This document shows, piece by piece, positions 1-11,257 of a stretch of DNA of 64,000 bases. Origin of the DNA: Pseudoscleropodium purum (taxonomy: Eukaryota > Streptophyta > Bryopsida > Hypnales > Brachytheciaceae). The stretch spans positions 17,422,001 through 17,486,000 of the forward strand of contig OZ017797.1 of assembly GCA_963969395.1 (NCBI GenBank). Direction: 5' to 3'. Made by a program: the position numbers and the translations under genes. The first letter of the stretch is position 1, and each line of letters begins with the position of its first letter. The notes beneath the pieces were generated by a model. The model did not search any database. It was not told the DNA's origin and worked only from the letters and a program-made list of their open reading frames with translations.

Positions 1-2286
1 CCCGTCCGATCGGGCGGACGGTTTGGGGCCGTCCGCGCGTTATAAGATGAGCGGACGGGCCGTCCGCATTGTCACTTTTGCTTTGCCCCTTGTGAATGCA
101 AGGTGGAGCGAAGAACTTGGTGGTTCATCCTCCATTGGCTCCTTTCCGAGGTAAGGGAAGAGTGGTTTATTGGGGCCCCCTTCTTGCCAATTTTTTGGAC
201 ACTTGCGCGTGAATTCAATTTCAAATTAAAAAATTTGATCTATATCAATTTCATTTGTCACGATGTCGAACGGGAAGAAGAAGGTTGCGAAGCTAAAACA
301 TGGAGAGGGACCATCAAACTTGGAGGTAGCTCGCCAAAGTCCTTCGGAAGAATGCAAAAAATTCATAATCGAGCACATCGTTCAATTTTATGAATCGGAA
401 ACAACATTGTCTTTAGACAATAAGTACATCAGATATCAAGAGGAGTACGTGTCTAAATTCAAGGTAGACATGACACAGATGTTGTTGGATGCATTGAATG
501 TGGCGAAGTGGCATGACGAAATGCATAAAACGCACTTCACCAAATGTTTGGAGAACAAGGTTGATGACGCTTTGTGGAATTCCAAAGTCATTTTGGTTAA
601 ATATGGCAAGAAATATCGACCCAATGACGCCCAGTTTGAAGAAGTGATTCTGAAAGCGGACTTGTTTAGGGTGCGATGTGCTTTATTCGCCAAAAAGCAC
701 CATCGAGTTGGTTCAATTGGTTGGTGGAAAAGCAATGATGGAGTTGTTGAAGCGGAAAGGAACAAACGGCACCTCATAGCACTTCCAGATACAGCACGCG
801 TGATTGCTGTTGATGATAGAACGATGAGAGGTGGATATGCAACGATTCGAAAGGTTCGTATTGAAGGATGTCCAGGAATACTTCTTTATTGGGAATTTGC
901 GGCAAAGAAATCCATTCACCACCAAACTCAACCCAATCTTGCAAAGTTAAAACATCAAAACGAATCAATGGCTGTTCGAATTCCACACGCGGGTGTGATA
1001 CGGTTTGCTGCGGTGCACGGAACGACGTGTGAAGGTTATGCATATTGGTGGAACGGTGGAACTCTTCAACAAATGTTGAATATGGACAAGGACTATCCAG
1101 ATAACATTCAAATCCGTTTGATGTATACAAATCCAACCGAAGAGGAGGTTGTAAAAGCTCACCGTTTAGAGCGATATCGGAAGAAGCACACGGAGCTGAC
1201 ATGGGCGTTTTATGCATATAATGTATGTAGTGCATCTTGCTGGACATTTGCACAATGATCTTTCTCCGGACAACATCTTGTTGCATTTTCCAAAGGATGA
1301 GTCACGTCTGTACATTGGAGTTTGCGATTGGAGCATGACCACCTTAACTTCTCAGCCAATGAAGTCTTTGTACACATTCACATCAGTAGATGAGATGAAA
1401 CAAACTTTGCAGAGGAGATGGTGAGTGGATCCACGTATTGCATATTTGCATAAAGCAGGTGCAGATGTGGAAGTCATTTTGATGTATTCACGTAAGTCGG
1501 AAGAGTATGCCATTCGAAAAATTGCTCGGCGGATGAATGGAAACAACATGTCAGAGGTGTATTTCAACTTGCTACTTAAAACACCTAGTGCGACACAATT
1601 TGCCTTTCATGACTTTGCAAAAGTATTTTATGCTTATTTGAAGCGCATTTCTTCGAAGACTGACGATGAAAATACTAGTTTGGCCCATGTGATTACGCGA
1701 TTTTCTAATACATATCGTTGGCCGATGCCAGATGAACATTTCCGCCATTTATATTAGATTGGTAGTGCAGAAGTAGTAGTTGAATAGGTTATATAGGCAT
1801 TAAAAATTAGTTTAGAAATATAGAGTTGGAATGAAAAAAATTATATGTGCAATTAGCCAAATGTGCACAATGTATGGTATTCTATATTAAATTGAATACA
1901 TTTTGCCCATATTGATTATGTTTGTATTTGTGTTGATCTTGATTTTTTAAATAGTATATATATATATTTGAAGTCACAAACTTTTTTAGTTTGCCTTCTG
2001 AAAATGAATTGAAATTTTTTCATAGTTTCAAGACTATCATGGACTCATGGTCAAACTTTATAATCTTTCAACTTATAAGAGACATTGTTTTAATAACACA
2101 TCGCGAATCATTGCACTTCATTTAACATTTAATTGTTTAAAGATTAAGGGAGTGACCGCGGGGCAGTTTGGGTAGGGCGGTCGAGGGAAATAGGGCCATC
2201 AAAGCGGACGGGGTGGACGGGGTGACAGGCGGACGCTGCGGACACAGCGTCCGCATCCGGACGTCCTGGACGTCGTGTCAACCCTG
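1..2286 (+). mobile_element. hAT-type transposon carrying a kinase-like gene, copy 1 (left end outside window)
   Basis: The right terminus reads, on the minus strand, CAGGGTTGACACGACGTCC, the same terminus as the elements at 8442, 25432 and 60062; two of those have 8-bp target duplications, the hAT hallmark. The layout is: a GC-rich block (1-80) dense in GTCCG words, a kinase-like reading frame (263-1757), an AT-rich 3' part (1758-2140), then a second GC-rich block (about 2150-2286) ending at the terminus. About 1.5 kb of coding sequence plus flanks is repeated, inverted, at 60062-62750. The left end is cut by the window edge, so size, left terminus and target duplication cannot be seen. hAT assignment is inferred from the short relatives. 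Confidence 0.75.
263..1757 (+). pseudogene. Protein-kinase-like gene inside the hAT-type element, broken
   Basis: ATG at 263 opens a frame running to 1258. It carries a recognisable kinase N-lobe: a glycine-loop-like segment (RGGYATIRKV) and a beta-3 lysine candidate (EFAAKKS). A one-base shift near 1208-1212 moves into the next frame, which holds the catalytic loop HNDLSPDNILLHF (HxD...N pattern) and CDWSM in place of DFG. A TGA at 1422-1424 replaces a Trp codon that copy 2 still has (WWVDPRI). The same frame then continues through a subdomain IX-like stretch (KSEEYAIRKIA) to the stop at 1757. Joined, it would be roughly 500 residues. The first about 190 residues resemble no domain I know. 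No intron signals were needed to explain the breaks. Most likely a captured or transposon-borne kinase that has decayed; substrates unknown. Confidence 0.7.
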
Positions 2287-2830
2287 CCCTTGTACTTGAG
2301 GGTGTTACAAAATTTTTGCCCTAATATATTTACTAATAATTCTAATCCCCTGAACAAATATTCACAAATGATTCATGTCGTAGAACTCATCATAAAGTTC
2401 CAAACCAAAATGTAAGCAACCTTGGCTAACTTTCAAAGAAATTCCTCACAAAAAGGTTGAACATATATGGCTTTTGGGCCAATAGATGTTGGACAAGCAC
2501 TAGAATGCGATAGGGAGATATTGTTGAAGATTGTTATTTTGGGAAGGAGTTTCTTTTCGTTACAAACACAAAGGATTCCATTCAAGTCTAAGATCACATT
2601 TAGCCATTTTCTTCTAAAATTGGACAAGAAAGGCAAATTGATAGGACTTTTTGATGTATGAATTAAGCTACAAAGAAGATCACCACCCTGTCCAAATGGG
2701 GATAAAGAAATGGCCCATAGTTATTGGTCTTTATTAAGACACAAATGGAGCAACTATATGCATTAAAATAGAAGAATTGAAAACCTAGAAAACAACACAA
2801 TAATGTTCACAAAGGAAATGTTAAAAAGAT
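2287..2830. other. Spacer without recognisable gene
   Basis: AT-rich DNA directly right of the hAT-type terminus. It starts with CCCTTGTA, the expected position of the 8-bp target duplication (its partner is outside the window). A 65-codon frame at 2467-2661 has no recognisable features. Nothing else is seen. Confidence 0.5.
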
Positions 2831-3339
2831 GACTTACATTTTTTTTGGACAGTAGTGGTGGTAGGCAATCTTGAATGTGTCCACCACTTGATGGAGGTAG
2901 AATATGATCCTCCATAAGATCATCATTTGAGATACCAATGTCAACCTCCTTCTGATGCAACAGTTGAAGGACATCAGAGGAGCCTTTCCACCCCTTATTG
3001 ATGCTTTCATTAGATTGTAGAATTTCAACGTAGCAACTGGAAAAATTATTGAGATGAAGGGTAGAAGACTATAGTTGTTGGATTCCACTGTGTTCATAGA
3101 AAGATCCTGCAAATCCTTCACTTAAAAGTAGGCCATGAGTGTCCTTGTAATTGGAATCAAATATATAGTTTTAATGAAAAATCTCTTAAACTGAGATGTA
3201 ATACATATATTAATATCAATCCTAAGAACTCCAATACATTGAACATACAATCTGCTAAAAGTCTAGGATTCACATCACAAGCATTTTTATATTCTCCAAC
3301 TGTAGCTAACAAAAACACATTGAGGAATCATTGAGGTGA

Positions 3340-4115
3340 ACCTTCGAGATGATCGGCCTTGTCATGATTGGCTGTAGCACTCACTTCTGGAACCTCAAAT
3401 TCATTTTCTTTATCTTGTGCTAGAGATGTATCTAGTGAACCTGATTCAAGTTTCGAGCCTTATCCAATAGGACCAACTACTCCGCTACCTAAAGATTGTG
3501 ATGTACGATTCTCCAAGAGAAGTTGACAATCTATAGGTTCAAGCGCTTGTACAAATGGAATTGGAAGCCCCTCCAAAGTACCCTTGATAATTTGAGGTAG
3601 ACTTTGAAGAATCATATTGTATTGCATTTCGTCTTATTGCCTAGCGCACTTCCTGTCTTCTCTTTCTTCAACCCTAATCTCCCAATCTCGTTGCATACGC
3701 TCTTGCTCACGATCCTCCATCTTTTGCATTCTCTCTTGCTCATGTTCTTCCATTTTTTGCATCCTTTCTTCCATTATCTTCATATATCTCATTACAAACA
3801 TGCTCTTAGTGGAATCCTCTTCAATGTTAGCTTTCCTTTTTCCACGACCATGGTTCGATGATGGAGGTGGAGAAGTATGAGAAGAACCACAATATTCAAT
3901 TGTAGAGGGTTCTTTAGACATATGAAGTTTGGAGACAGTATGTGGATCCCCCTACTCCTTTCATGGTGACAGGTTCATCAATACATCTTCATCTCCACCG
4001 TTGATACTAATTGGCGCATCATTGAAACCATCAACGTGCTTTGATGAGTCGTTTTCCTATCACAATTCCTTTTCCTTGCCAAAAGAAGATGCTTGTTTGT
4101 CTACTAATTAACCTT
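3340..4115 (-). pseudogene. Decayed coding segment with Glu/Arg-rich coiled coil
   Basis: Minus-strand reading from about 4115 down to 3340 stays protein-like with a few in-frame stops. A basic patch GRGKRK is followed by a heptad-like stretch rich in Glu, Met, Gln and Arg with two near-identical repeats of the form EERMQKMEEHEQERMQKM (3640-3790), then a less charged part containing LPQIIKGTLEGLPIPFVQAL. At least one stop (TAA between the coiled coil and DEMQ) sits where a CAA Gln codon would fit. It lies downstream of, and on the same strand as, the larger broken frames at 4570-7708, so it may be a further exon of that gene or a second gene of the same element. Family not recognised. Confidence 0.4.
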
Positions 4116-4323
4116 GTGTACTTTGCTTCATCAACAAAGTAGCCCAACTGCAAGAAATCTACCTTGTTCAAATCAATTAACAAATCTGAAAGATTTATGA
4201 AGTCCTTTGCACCTTCAAGTGACCCAATGACATAATTGATGAGCAAATTCATGTGAAGAAAACATGAATAAAATTTAGTATGTATACAAAAAACTAAATT
4301 CATTGAAGCAATTCTAAAGCAAA

Positions 4324-4401
4324 AATCACCTCGAAGTAAGGTGAATGTAGGCACTTATCCATGCATTTCTAAACCAAAGATCACCTCGAAACAAGGTGAA
4401 T
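4324..4401. repeat. Two palindromic repeat units (TCACCTCGAA...AAGGTGA)
   Basis: Two diverged units with the same TCACCTC and AGGTGAAT half-sites as the arrays at 5906 and 7732, 57 bp apart, just right of the 3' end of the coiled-coil segment. Confidence 0.6.
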
Positions 4402-4569
4402 ATAGCCATTTATCTATGCTACACACACTATTTTCCCCCTACTATATATAGTAAAAATAGCATCACCAAGATCGCAGAACATATCCAGAATTCAAATGTA
4501 GAATTCCATATGCAACTCGTTTGCAAAAATCTAGTAGTCCATTTCATTATAAGCCCCTAATGTAGTTTA

Positions 4570-5735
4570 CTAAAGGGTATTAGGAGCATCAAATGATCTC
4601 GGAAGAGAATTTGTCTTTGTTTTGCAACCCTTCTGTACCAAATAGATGATTTGCACCTTAGAGTGAGGTTTCTTTTTTTTTGAATTAGGGTCCTTCAACC
4701 GCTCATACTTTGTCGATGTATACTCAAAATGATGGACATTGAATATTATCCTCAAATTGGTATAATAGATGTAATGAATAAGTTGAGAGTCTCTTTCTTT
4801 CACCTGATATCCAAATCTAGACCAGGATTTTTTCAAAGGAGAGATCTGACACTTTCTTCATATGCTCTAGAAACTTATGCCAAAACGGTACATTCAACCC
4901 CATCTTCTCAAAATTATTTGTTCTTGGCACAAGTCAAAAGTCCATGAACCCCATTTTGATGTGTTTTGCATTTGAGTCATTCCATCCTCTAATCCAATCA
5001 AAAAGTTTATCTTTTCTTGAATTAAAAGGATGGTAGAAAGCTTCTCTAGTTAAGTATCTAAATTTCCCTTTGTATTTTAGGAACACTTTGAAGAATTCCT
5101 CAGTATAGGGCAAGATGTCATGAATGAACTTTTGATTGTAGCACTTCAACTTCCGTTGCATGAAGAATTCTTTGCTAGGACTTGCAATGAGTACTTGAAG
5201 GGAAGCACTAGTGATCTTATAGTCTTTCTTGAACTACTTCCAATTTTCCTTTTTACACTTGCCACTCATACTAACCAAATTAAGTTCCGGCTTAAGGTCA
5301 TTAAGCTACAATTTGACAATCTCCTTTTGTTTCTATCGTTCGCACCATTCCTGATAGCTGGTGCAGTTGGGGACTTGTTTTTTGAATTTCTTCAATGTTA
5401 CCTTAGGATAATCTTTCGTTCTAATGTGCCCCTTGTCATCTAGATAACGCTTGTTAAGTAGGTGCTCAGCCAACCTTTTTAAACTGGAATTGGAAAGATT
5501 GCCAAGCCATTTGAAAACCTCACGAGGAATTGCATTGTCCTTCTCTAGAGACCAGCCCTCGATATCCTTGTAAAGCATTTTTGATTTTTGATTTATTAAC
5601 TCCCCTATTGATTGAGTAGAAATGAGCTTTGAATAGAGCTTGTATACATCATCTGGCATTGTGATGATTTTCAACTCATTTATAAGGTCCACCTTTGGGG
5701 CCTTCCCTGCCTTTACTTTTTGCTACTTTTTGATG
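4570..5735 (-). pseudogene. Decayed coding segment of unknown protein (C-terminal part)
   Basis: Reading the minus strand from about 5735 gives one coherent frame, rich in Lys, Phe, Tyr and Trp, broken by TAG codons at three places near 5225-5340 and by a one-base frame change near 4830. It finishes at a stop near 4570. Recognisable-looking but unassigned stretches include FDWIRGWNDSNAKHIKMGF and REVFKWLGNLSNSSLKRL. The three TAG stops lie where CAG (Gln) would fit, a pattern expected from deamination of methylated cytosine. It shares strand and character with the segment at 6200-7708; the gap between them holds three palindromic repeat units. I do not recognise the family. Confidence 0.5.
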
Positions 5736-5905
5736 TCAATAAGACCAAACCTAAGTTGGCAAGCAGTATGAAATTTTTGCAACTAGTTAAGTAGGTATAA
5801 TTAGTTTATTGATCACCAAAGGACATAATTTAAGATCTATATTCAAGAATAGTCTACAGTTGACATCCTAATGTAATAAAAGTATACTCCTATGTAGATA
5901 CTATA

Positions 5906-6147
5906 TTCACCTCTAATGGAGGTGAATTTGAACCTTTCATGTTCTATATTCGGGAATCATCTTCTACTTAGTTTGTAAATAAAGTAGAGACTACGTTGAC
6001 ATAAAGACTACAAATTCACCTCCAACGGAGGTGATTTAAGACCTCTAGTGTTCTACTTTTGGGAATAGTCTTCCATTGAGTTTGTAAATGAAATAGAGAC
6101 TACATTGACATAAAGACTACAAATTTACCTCTGATGGAGGTGATTTA
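5906..6147. repeat. Three palindromic repeat units between the broken coding segments
   Basis: Units at 5906, 6013 and 6121 each hold TCACCTC followed by GGAGGTGA around a few central bases, spaced about 107-115 bp. The DNA between units is also repeated (a stretch with GACATAAAGACTACAAAT occurs twice), so this is a tandem array with a palindromic core. It sits exactly between the two parts of the unknown minus-strand gene. Confidence 0.75.
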
Positions 6148-6199
6148 AGACCTCTAGTGTTTTACATTCTAAAATAGTCTTCAACAATTAGAAGAAGGG

Positions 6200-7708
6200 G
6201 TTTATGAACTATACCTTCCAAGTCTCCAGATTCTCGACTCACTTCTTAGACTTTCTTTTTGCCAGTGTCCTACCAATCCCAACCAATGGTCTTGGAGGTG
6301 ATGGTCTACCCATCTTCAACTACACACCTTGCACCTCTATGATGTTTGTTGTCCAAGTAGGAGTATAACACTCAAAGTGATTTACTATATTGTAGTAGAA
6401 TGAGATATGACAAAGAAATGAGTGATCTTTGCTCCAAACAATATAGTAGTCCCATTCTTCAAACTTTTGAATGATGTTTTTTGCCTTTTCTTCAGTCCTC
6501 ATCTTTTTAGAGGCCGCAACACTATGTTGCCTAGTGATCATGTAGAGTTGGAAATCTTTGATGTCCTCCCATGATTTAGGCATTTCGTCAAGTCCAATAG
6601 GCATTGCGCAAAGTGCCTACTTTTGGTCCTTATCAAGCATTTTGATGAGATAATGCATAGTATAGTCCACACATGATTGCTCCAAACTCTTGCAGTTTAT
6701 GTCCGCTGGTAGTGTATGCAATTGATTAATTGAAATCTCGTAGACAACTCCATTATCAAAGACATAAGCATCTTCACAAATAGACCAATAACTATCATAG
6801 ATCTTGAGGGACTCTTCATAATTAGCCTTCCCGAAGTCTTCATCTTTAGTTACAAATTTCAGGTCTTTTGGAATGGTAGTCAATATAGAGAGTGTACTAG
6901 AATCTAGTGCTTCATCTTCTTTCCCTTCCTCTCTAGTAGTATCATCTTAAGTCTTCATTGGAGTGTGTGATGTTGAGGTTCAAATAGTCCTTGAAGTCTT
7001 TGCTTGCCTTTTTTGATTGCCACTTTTCCTTGTCTCAGGAGTGTGCTGTAATCGTGACTACTGGCTACCGGCAATACCACTTGTCTCACAACTTAGGTGT
7101 AGAGGTTGCATGCATCTTTGAGCTATTTGCATCTCAGATTTTTCTTCTTGGAATGAAGTCAAGAATTGACGCAATTGAGTGACAAGAAGTAGTGCAGGCA
7201 ATGGCCCTTTGTCTTTAGTCCATCTTCCTTCGTCAGTATGGTCTTCAAGCTTTTTTAAGACACCTTCGTAATTGGAGTCCATAAGACTAGTGCAGCACTC
7301 TTGTATACTAAAGGGCGTTTTTGCTAGATTAAGAACAAAAGTATACTTGTACTCCATTGGTATGTCTAGATCATCCTTTATAAGGCAAATAACAAGAAGT
7401 ACTCCTAATGGACCCTTATTTACATCCACTACCTCCTTATAATTAGAAAGCAATAGGGTAGCGTTTGGACCATTTTTGAATTTAGTCTTAAACCCTACTC
7501 TCTACGTCATAGGATAGAGGATGATACTCTAAAATTCAACGTGGTCTGGTTCTTGAAATTTCCAAAATTCTCCACTGTCAATTTCATCTCCAAACTCAAG
7601 TACCATTTTGTCGGGAACATAATAGGAATAAAAGAAGTGCTCAAGTTTCTTTTTATATTCTTCCATATCTGCAAATCCAATGTTGCAGGAATTATAAACA
7701 ATCTTCAT
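6200..7708 (-). pseudogene. Decayed coding segment of unknown protein (N-terminal part)
   Basis: An ATG on the minus strand at 7708 starts a frame (MKIVYNSCNIGFADMEEYK) that can be followed for about 500 codons to near 6200 in a single frame, interrupted only by stops. Several (TAG near 7056 and 6615, TGA and TAA near 6950) are one C-to-T change from Gln or Arg codons. Stretches such as LKIYDSYWSICEDAYVFDNG and EEWDYYIVWSKDHSFLCHI look like folded-protein sequence. No signal peptide, membrane segment or known catalytic motif was seen. The start lies 24 bp from a tandem palindromic array (7732-8933), which therefore occupies its upstream region. It may be the autonomous gene of an undescribed element, or a decayed host gene. 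Confidence 0.5.
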
Positions 7709-7731
7709 GATTATGAAACACTAGAACTCTG

Positions 7732-8933
7732 AAATCACCTCCATTGGAGGTGAATATTTATTCTAAAAACAAAATAAGTTGAGGACTATGTTGAAATTTG
7801 GACCACCAAAGGTCTTAAATCACCTCTATTCAAGGTTAATTTAGTGTCTATTATTTTACTAACAAAATAAGTTGATGATAGTTTCTAATAATGATTACTT
7901 GATGTTACAAATCACCTCCATTGGAGGTGAATATTGTGTAAACAAAGTACCTCACTTTTTTAGTTTGGAACATAGTTGAAGACTATTTACGAATGTGGAA
8001 CACTAGAGGTCTTAAATCACCTCCATTGGAGGTGAATTTTTAATCTTTATGTCAATATAGACTCTATTTTATTTACAAACAAAGTGCAAGGCGATTCAAA
8101 AATTTTGAACACTAAAGGTTTAAATTCACCCCCATTGGAGGTGAATATCATGTCTTTGTAGAGTATATTTTTAATTAAATAGGATGTCAATTGTAGACCA
8201 TTTTCAAAATTTTCAAACAGTAGTGGTACTAAATCACCTCGATTGGAGGTGAATATATAGTCTATACTTGAACAAACTTTATTTTAAATAAGCAATTCAT
8301 TTTCAAACTTTTTTGAAATATGGATTTGTAGAGTTCTTAAATCACCTCCATTCAAGGTGAATTTATAGTTCATGTAATTTAATTTGCTTAAGAATCAAGT
8401 TCTAAGATATTTCTAATTTAAGAAACTGAGCTCCTTCTAGTCAGGGTTGACAGGACGTCTGGACATCCGAGACATCCGGACGCGGACGCTGTGTCCGCTG
8501 ACATTCGCGTCCCGGCGGACGCAGTGTCCGCCTGTCCGCCCGTTCGCCCCGTCTGCCCGTCCATCCGCCTGTCCGTCCGCCCGATTACGGCCGTCCGATC
8601 GACGCGCGGACTGATCTGATCCGCACGGTCTGGGCTTCTGCCTCGAGCGGTCGGGCCATCCGCCCCGCCCGTCCGCTTTCCGACGGCGGTCGGGACACTG
8701 TGTCCGCTAGCGTCCGTGCGTCCGGACGTCCGGAAAACAGACGCTATTTTGGGGCGGACGTTGAAATTCGTCAACCCTGCCTCTAGTCACCTCGAATGGA
8801 GGTGAAACTATGTTCTAGGCTTTAGTTCCTATTGAATTGTATTATGCCATAGCATCCAGCTTGTACTCATACATTTATAATGCATTTCCTAAACTTGTAG
8901 AGCTTGCAACTCACCTCGAATGCAGATAAAATG
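7732..8933. repeat. Tandem array of palindromic units, about 105-bp period
   Basis: Units with core CACCTCCATTGGAGGTG or close variants start at about 7732, 7817, 7909, 8013, 8123, 8231, 8338, 8785 and 8911. Steps are 85-110 bp. The large step from 8338 to 8785 is explained by the 338-bp hAT-type insertion plus its 8-bp duplication; removing it gives about 101 bp. Flanking words (ACACTAGAGGTCTTAAA before, GAATAT after) recur, so the whole unit is repeated. It lies directly upstream of the unknown minus-strand gene starting at 7708. Confidence 0.85.
8442..8779. mobile_element. Non-autonomous hAT-type element, 338 bp
   Basis: Starts CAGGGTTGACAGGACGTC and ends GTCAACCCTG, a 10-bp perfect terminal inverted repeat. 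Flanks are CTTCTAGT and CCTCTAGT, an 8-bp target duplication with one mismatch. The inside is very GC-rich, packed with GTCCG/CGGAC words, and closely matches the 218-bp element at 25432 (for example GGACGCGGACGCTGTGTCCGC-like blocks). It has no coding capacity of its own. It inserted into the palindromic array. Confidence 0.9.
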
Positions 8934-10177
8934 CTCGTAAAGAAGCTACTTCTAGTAGAATGCTATTATGCTATAGTTGCTACTTCTTAGTAAATTTATC
9001 CATATGTTCATATTTGTAAAGCATTTGGTAGACTTGTTATGATATAGAATCAAAAAAATTTGAAAATACTCCAATGCTACAAGGCTTATGAAACAAAATG
9101 TAGATGGAAAAAACAAGAACAAAATGTAAACTTATACTTCTATAGAACCTCAATTCATTGCAATTCAACTCGCACTTGCATAGTACTTCAATTCACTACA
9201 ATTGACCTTATCTAGTCTATGAAAGTTTGAATTAAAAAAATAGCACTAACTACAACACCGTACTCTCTTGGCTTCCATCTAAGACCTCCTGAAACGATAG
9301 AAACTCATATGCAAGCTAACCTTACTAGACCATGACTCAGTGGGTACAAGCAAAAGCTTTCTTGTAGCAATAGCAAAGCAGGAGGCATGGACTTCGTGCT
9401 AAAAATTTAAACTAATTTATGCTATCTAAGCTTGAACAATCAATCTTGAATCACTTCAATCTCAAAATTTTGCAACTACAAAACAAACCAATTCTTATTC
9501 GATTAATTTCCATAGACAAGCCCAAATTGGCCTTGTTACCTGCATTGTGTTCCACTAAAGTTATTATCCAGGAACTCAAGCAAGACCTGCTTAGTGTTTA
9601 TAATAGCCTTCAAAGGTTCGGGATTTTCTTCAAAATAGATTGTAGGTATTAGATGAATAACAATATTCTACAATGGATTCTACAAAGAATTAGTAGCAAC
9701 AATTGTAAGACTACAACCACCTTCAGCAATCTCACACAAACACTAGGTGCTCCACAACAACCTATATGCTAAGTTGCAAGATCTAAAGAAAGGCTATGTT
9801 TTCCAACATGATCTACAAACCACCCTCACTTCCTGCAAACCAATAAACTTACAAAACCTAAAGATTAATAGCTCCTTGTTATTTTTGTAAAAAATATCAC
9901 GAACTGATATAGTAAAGCCACACACAGAAATAACACTGATTTCATTCCATTTTTGTATTAAAGCATGGCGAGGGAGGGGAATAGGAATTTTATTCAGTAT
10001 TTGACGTCCATGTTCAATTCCTTGTTTCTAGCCAAGACTATGTTTCCCGCCCCACTTCAAATGGGGACTTCAAGCAAAATTCCTATACATCCTCCCCTAC
10101 ACTTTCAAACCATCCAATCAAACCCTCAATCACCATCAATAAATCTATTATGTGATGATGACCTCCATCGACCAAAT
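8934..10177. other. AT-rich spacer, no convincing gene
   Basis: No recognisable protein or repeat was found. Frames at 9419-9652 (77 codons) and 9965-10240 (91 codons) are short and featureless. Confidence 0.5.
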
Positions 10178-10505
10178 CCTAAAGAGGAGAATCCGCAACA
10201 AGTCACTACAAATCAAAGTCAATCAAACAAAAGATGGTGAACACTGCTTACGTTCTTGTAGGCAGCTAAAGGAAGGGTGGGTCGACCTGACTCTAAGGAG
10301 GAGAATCCGCAACAAATCAGTACAAGTCAAAGTCAATCAAACACAACATGCAGAGTACTTTTTACATTTTTGCAGGCAACTAAAGGAAGGGTGGGTCAAT
10401 TAGACTCTAAGGAGGAGAATCCCTAACAATTCAGTGCAAGTCGAAGTCAATCAAACACAACATGTAGAGTACTGCTTGCATTCTTGCAGGTAGCAAAAGA
10501 GAAGG
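10178..10505. repeat. Tandem repeat, about 114 bp x 3
   Basis: Three successive units begin with CTAAAGAGGAGAATCC or CTCTAAGGAGGAGAATCC at about 10178, 10291 and 10405, and each contains AAGTCAATCAAACA and GGCAGCTAAAGGAAGGGTGG-like words. Divergence between units is modest. Confidence 0.85.
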
Positions 10506-10714
10506 AGGAACAAGTATATGATCTAGATCACGTGTCTACCAAATCATGTCAATGCCTTGATTACATGAATCCGCAGTGCATGCTAGCCAATTCATACAGA
10601 CACTTATATGAGGAATTGTCAAATACATTATTCCGGAATCCTCATGAACTTACACGTTGAAAAAAAGGGAAAGAACTCTGAACTCACTGAACAAATGCAT
10701 GAAAGAAACCCTAG

Positions 10715-10945
10715 CTCTCTCCGCAATCTAGGTCGCTCCGCACTCCAACTTCCTTGCACTCTAGATCGTTCAACATCCCAGCTCGCTTTGCACCTGGACT
10801 TGCTCCACACCCCATCTCACTACAAAACTCGGCTTGCTCAACACTCCACCTTGCTCCAAACCACAACTTGCTTTGCACCCCCAGTACACTCCGCACTCCA
10901 GCTTGCTCTGAAACCCAACTCACTTAGCACCCCAGCATGCTGTAA
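10715..10945. repeat. Degenerate minisatellite, about 20-22 bp unit
   Basis: A run of about ten imperfect units of the form CTTGCTCCGCACTCCAG (variants with GCTCGCTTTGCACC, CTTGCTCAACACTCC and others). Open frames here exist only because of the repeat. Confidence 0.65.
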
Positions 10946-11257
10946 TGGCCAATATACACTACTCCCCCAAAACGCCAAATCTTCACAAACAAGGTTCTAA
11001 AACCTAGAATCTCAACAACTGGAAAAACTCACTGCGCTGCACGACTACCAGTACACAACATTAGAGAGAAAATTTACAAAGCATTGATACAGTCGGCAAA
11101 AAATTATAAAAATTGACACGTGAAGAAAGAGCATCTCCGACTTTAGAAGTCAACTTGAAACCCTAGCTAGTCAGACAAGTAGAGTGAAAATCAAAGTGAA
11201 TACATTACAATTCTTGGTATCTGGACCTTGTTTGGAGTACACCCTCCATTTCCAATA

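Noticed and set aside
1205..1215. Programmed +1 frameshift at GCG TTT T in the kinase gene
   Set aside because: Both copies carry additional, private disabling changes, so a broken pseudogene that spread is simpler; kept only as a question under findings.
8418..8774. 118-codon frame across the 338-bp element
   Set aside because: Arg/Asp/Gly-rich by-product of GTCCG repeats; it spans the element border and has no equivalent in the 218-bp copy.
7732..8933. CRISPR-like array (palindromic repeats at regular steps)
   Set aside because: The DNA between cores is itself repeated and drifts like a tandem repeat; there are no cas genes, and the window is eukaryotic.
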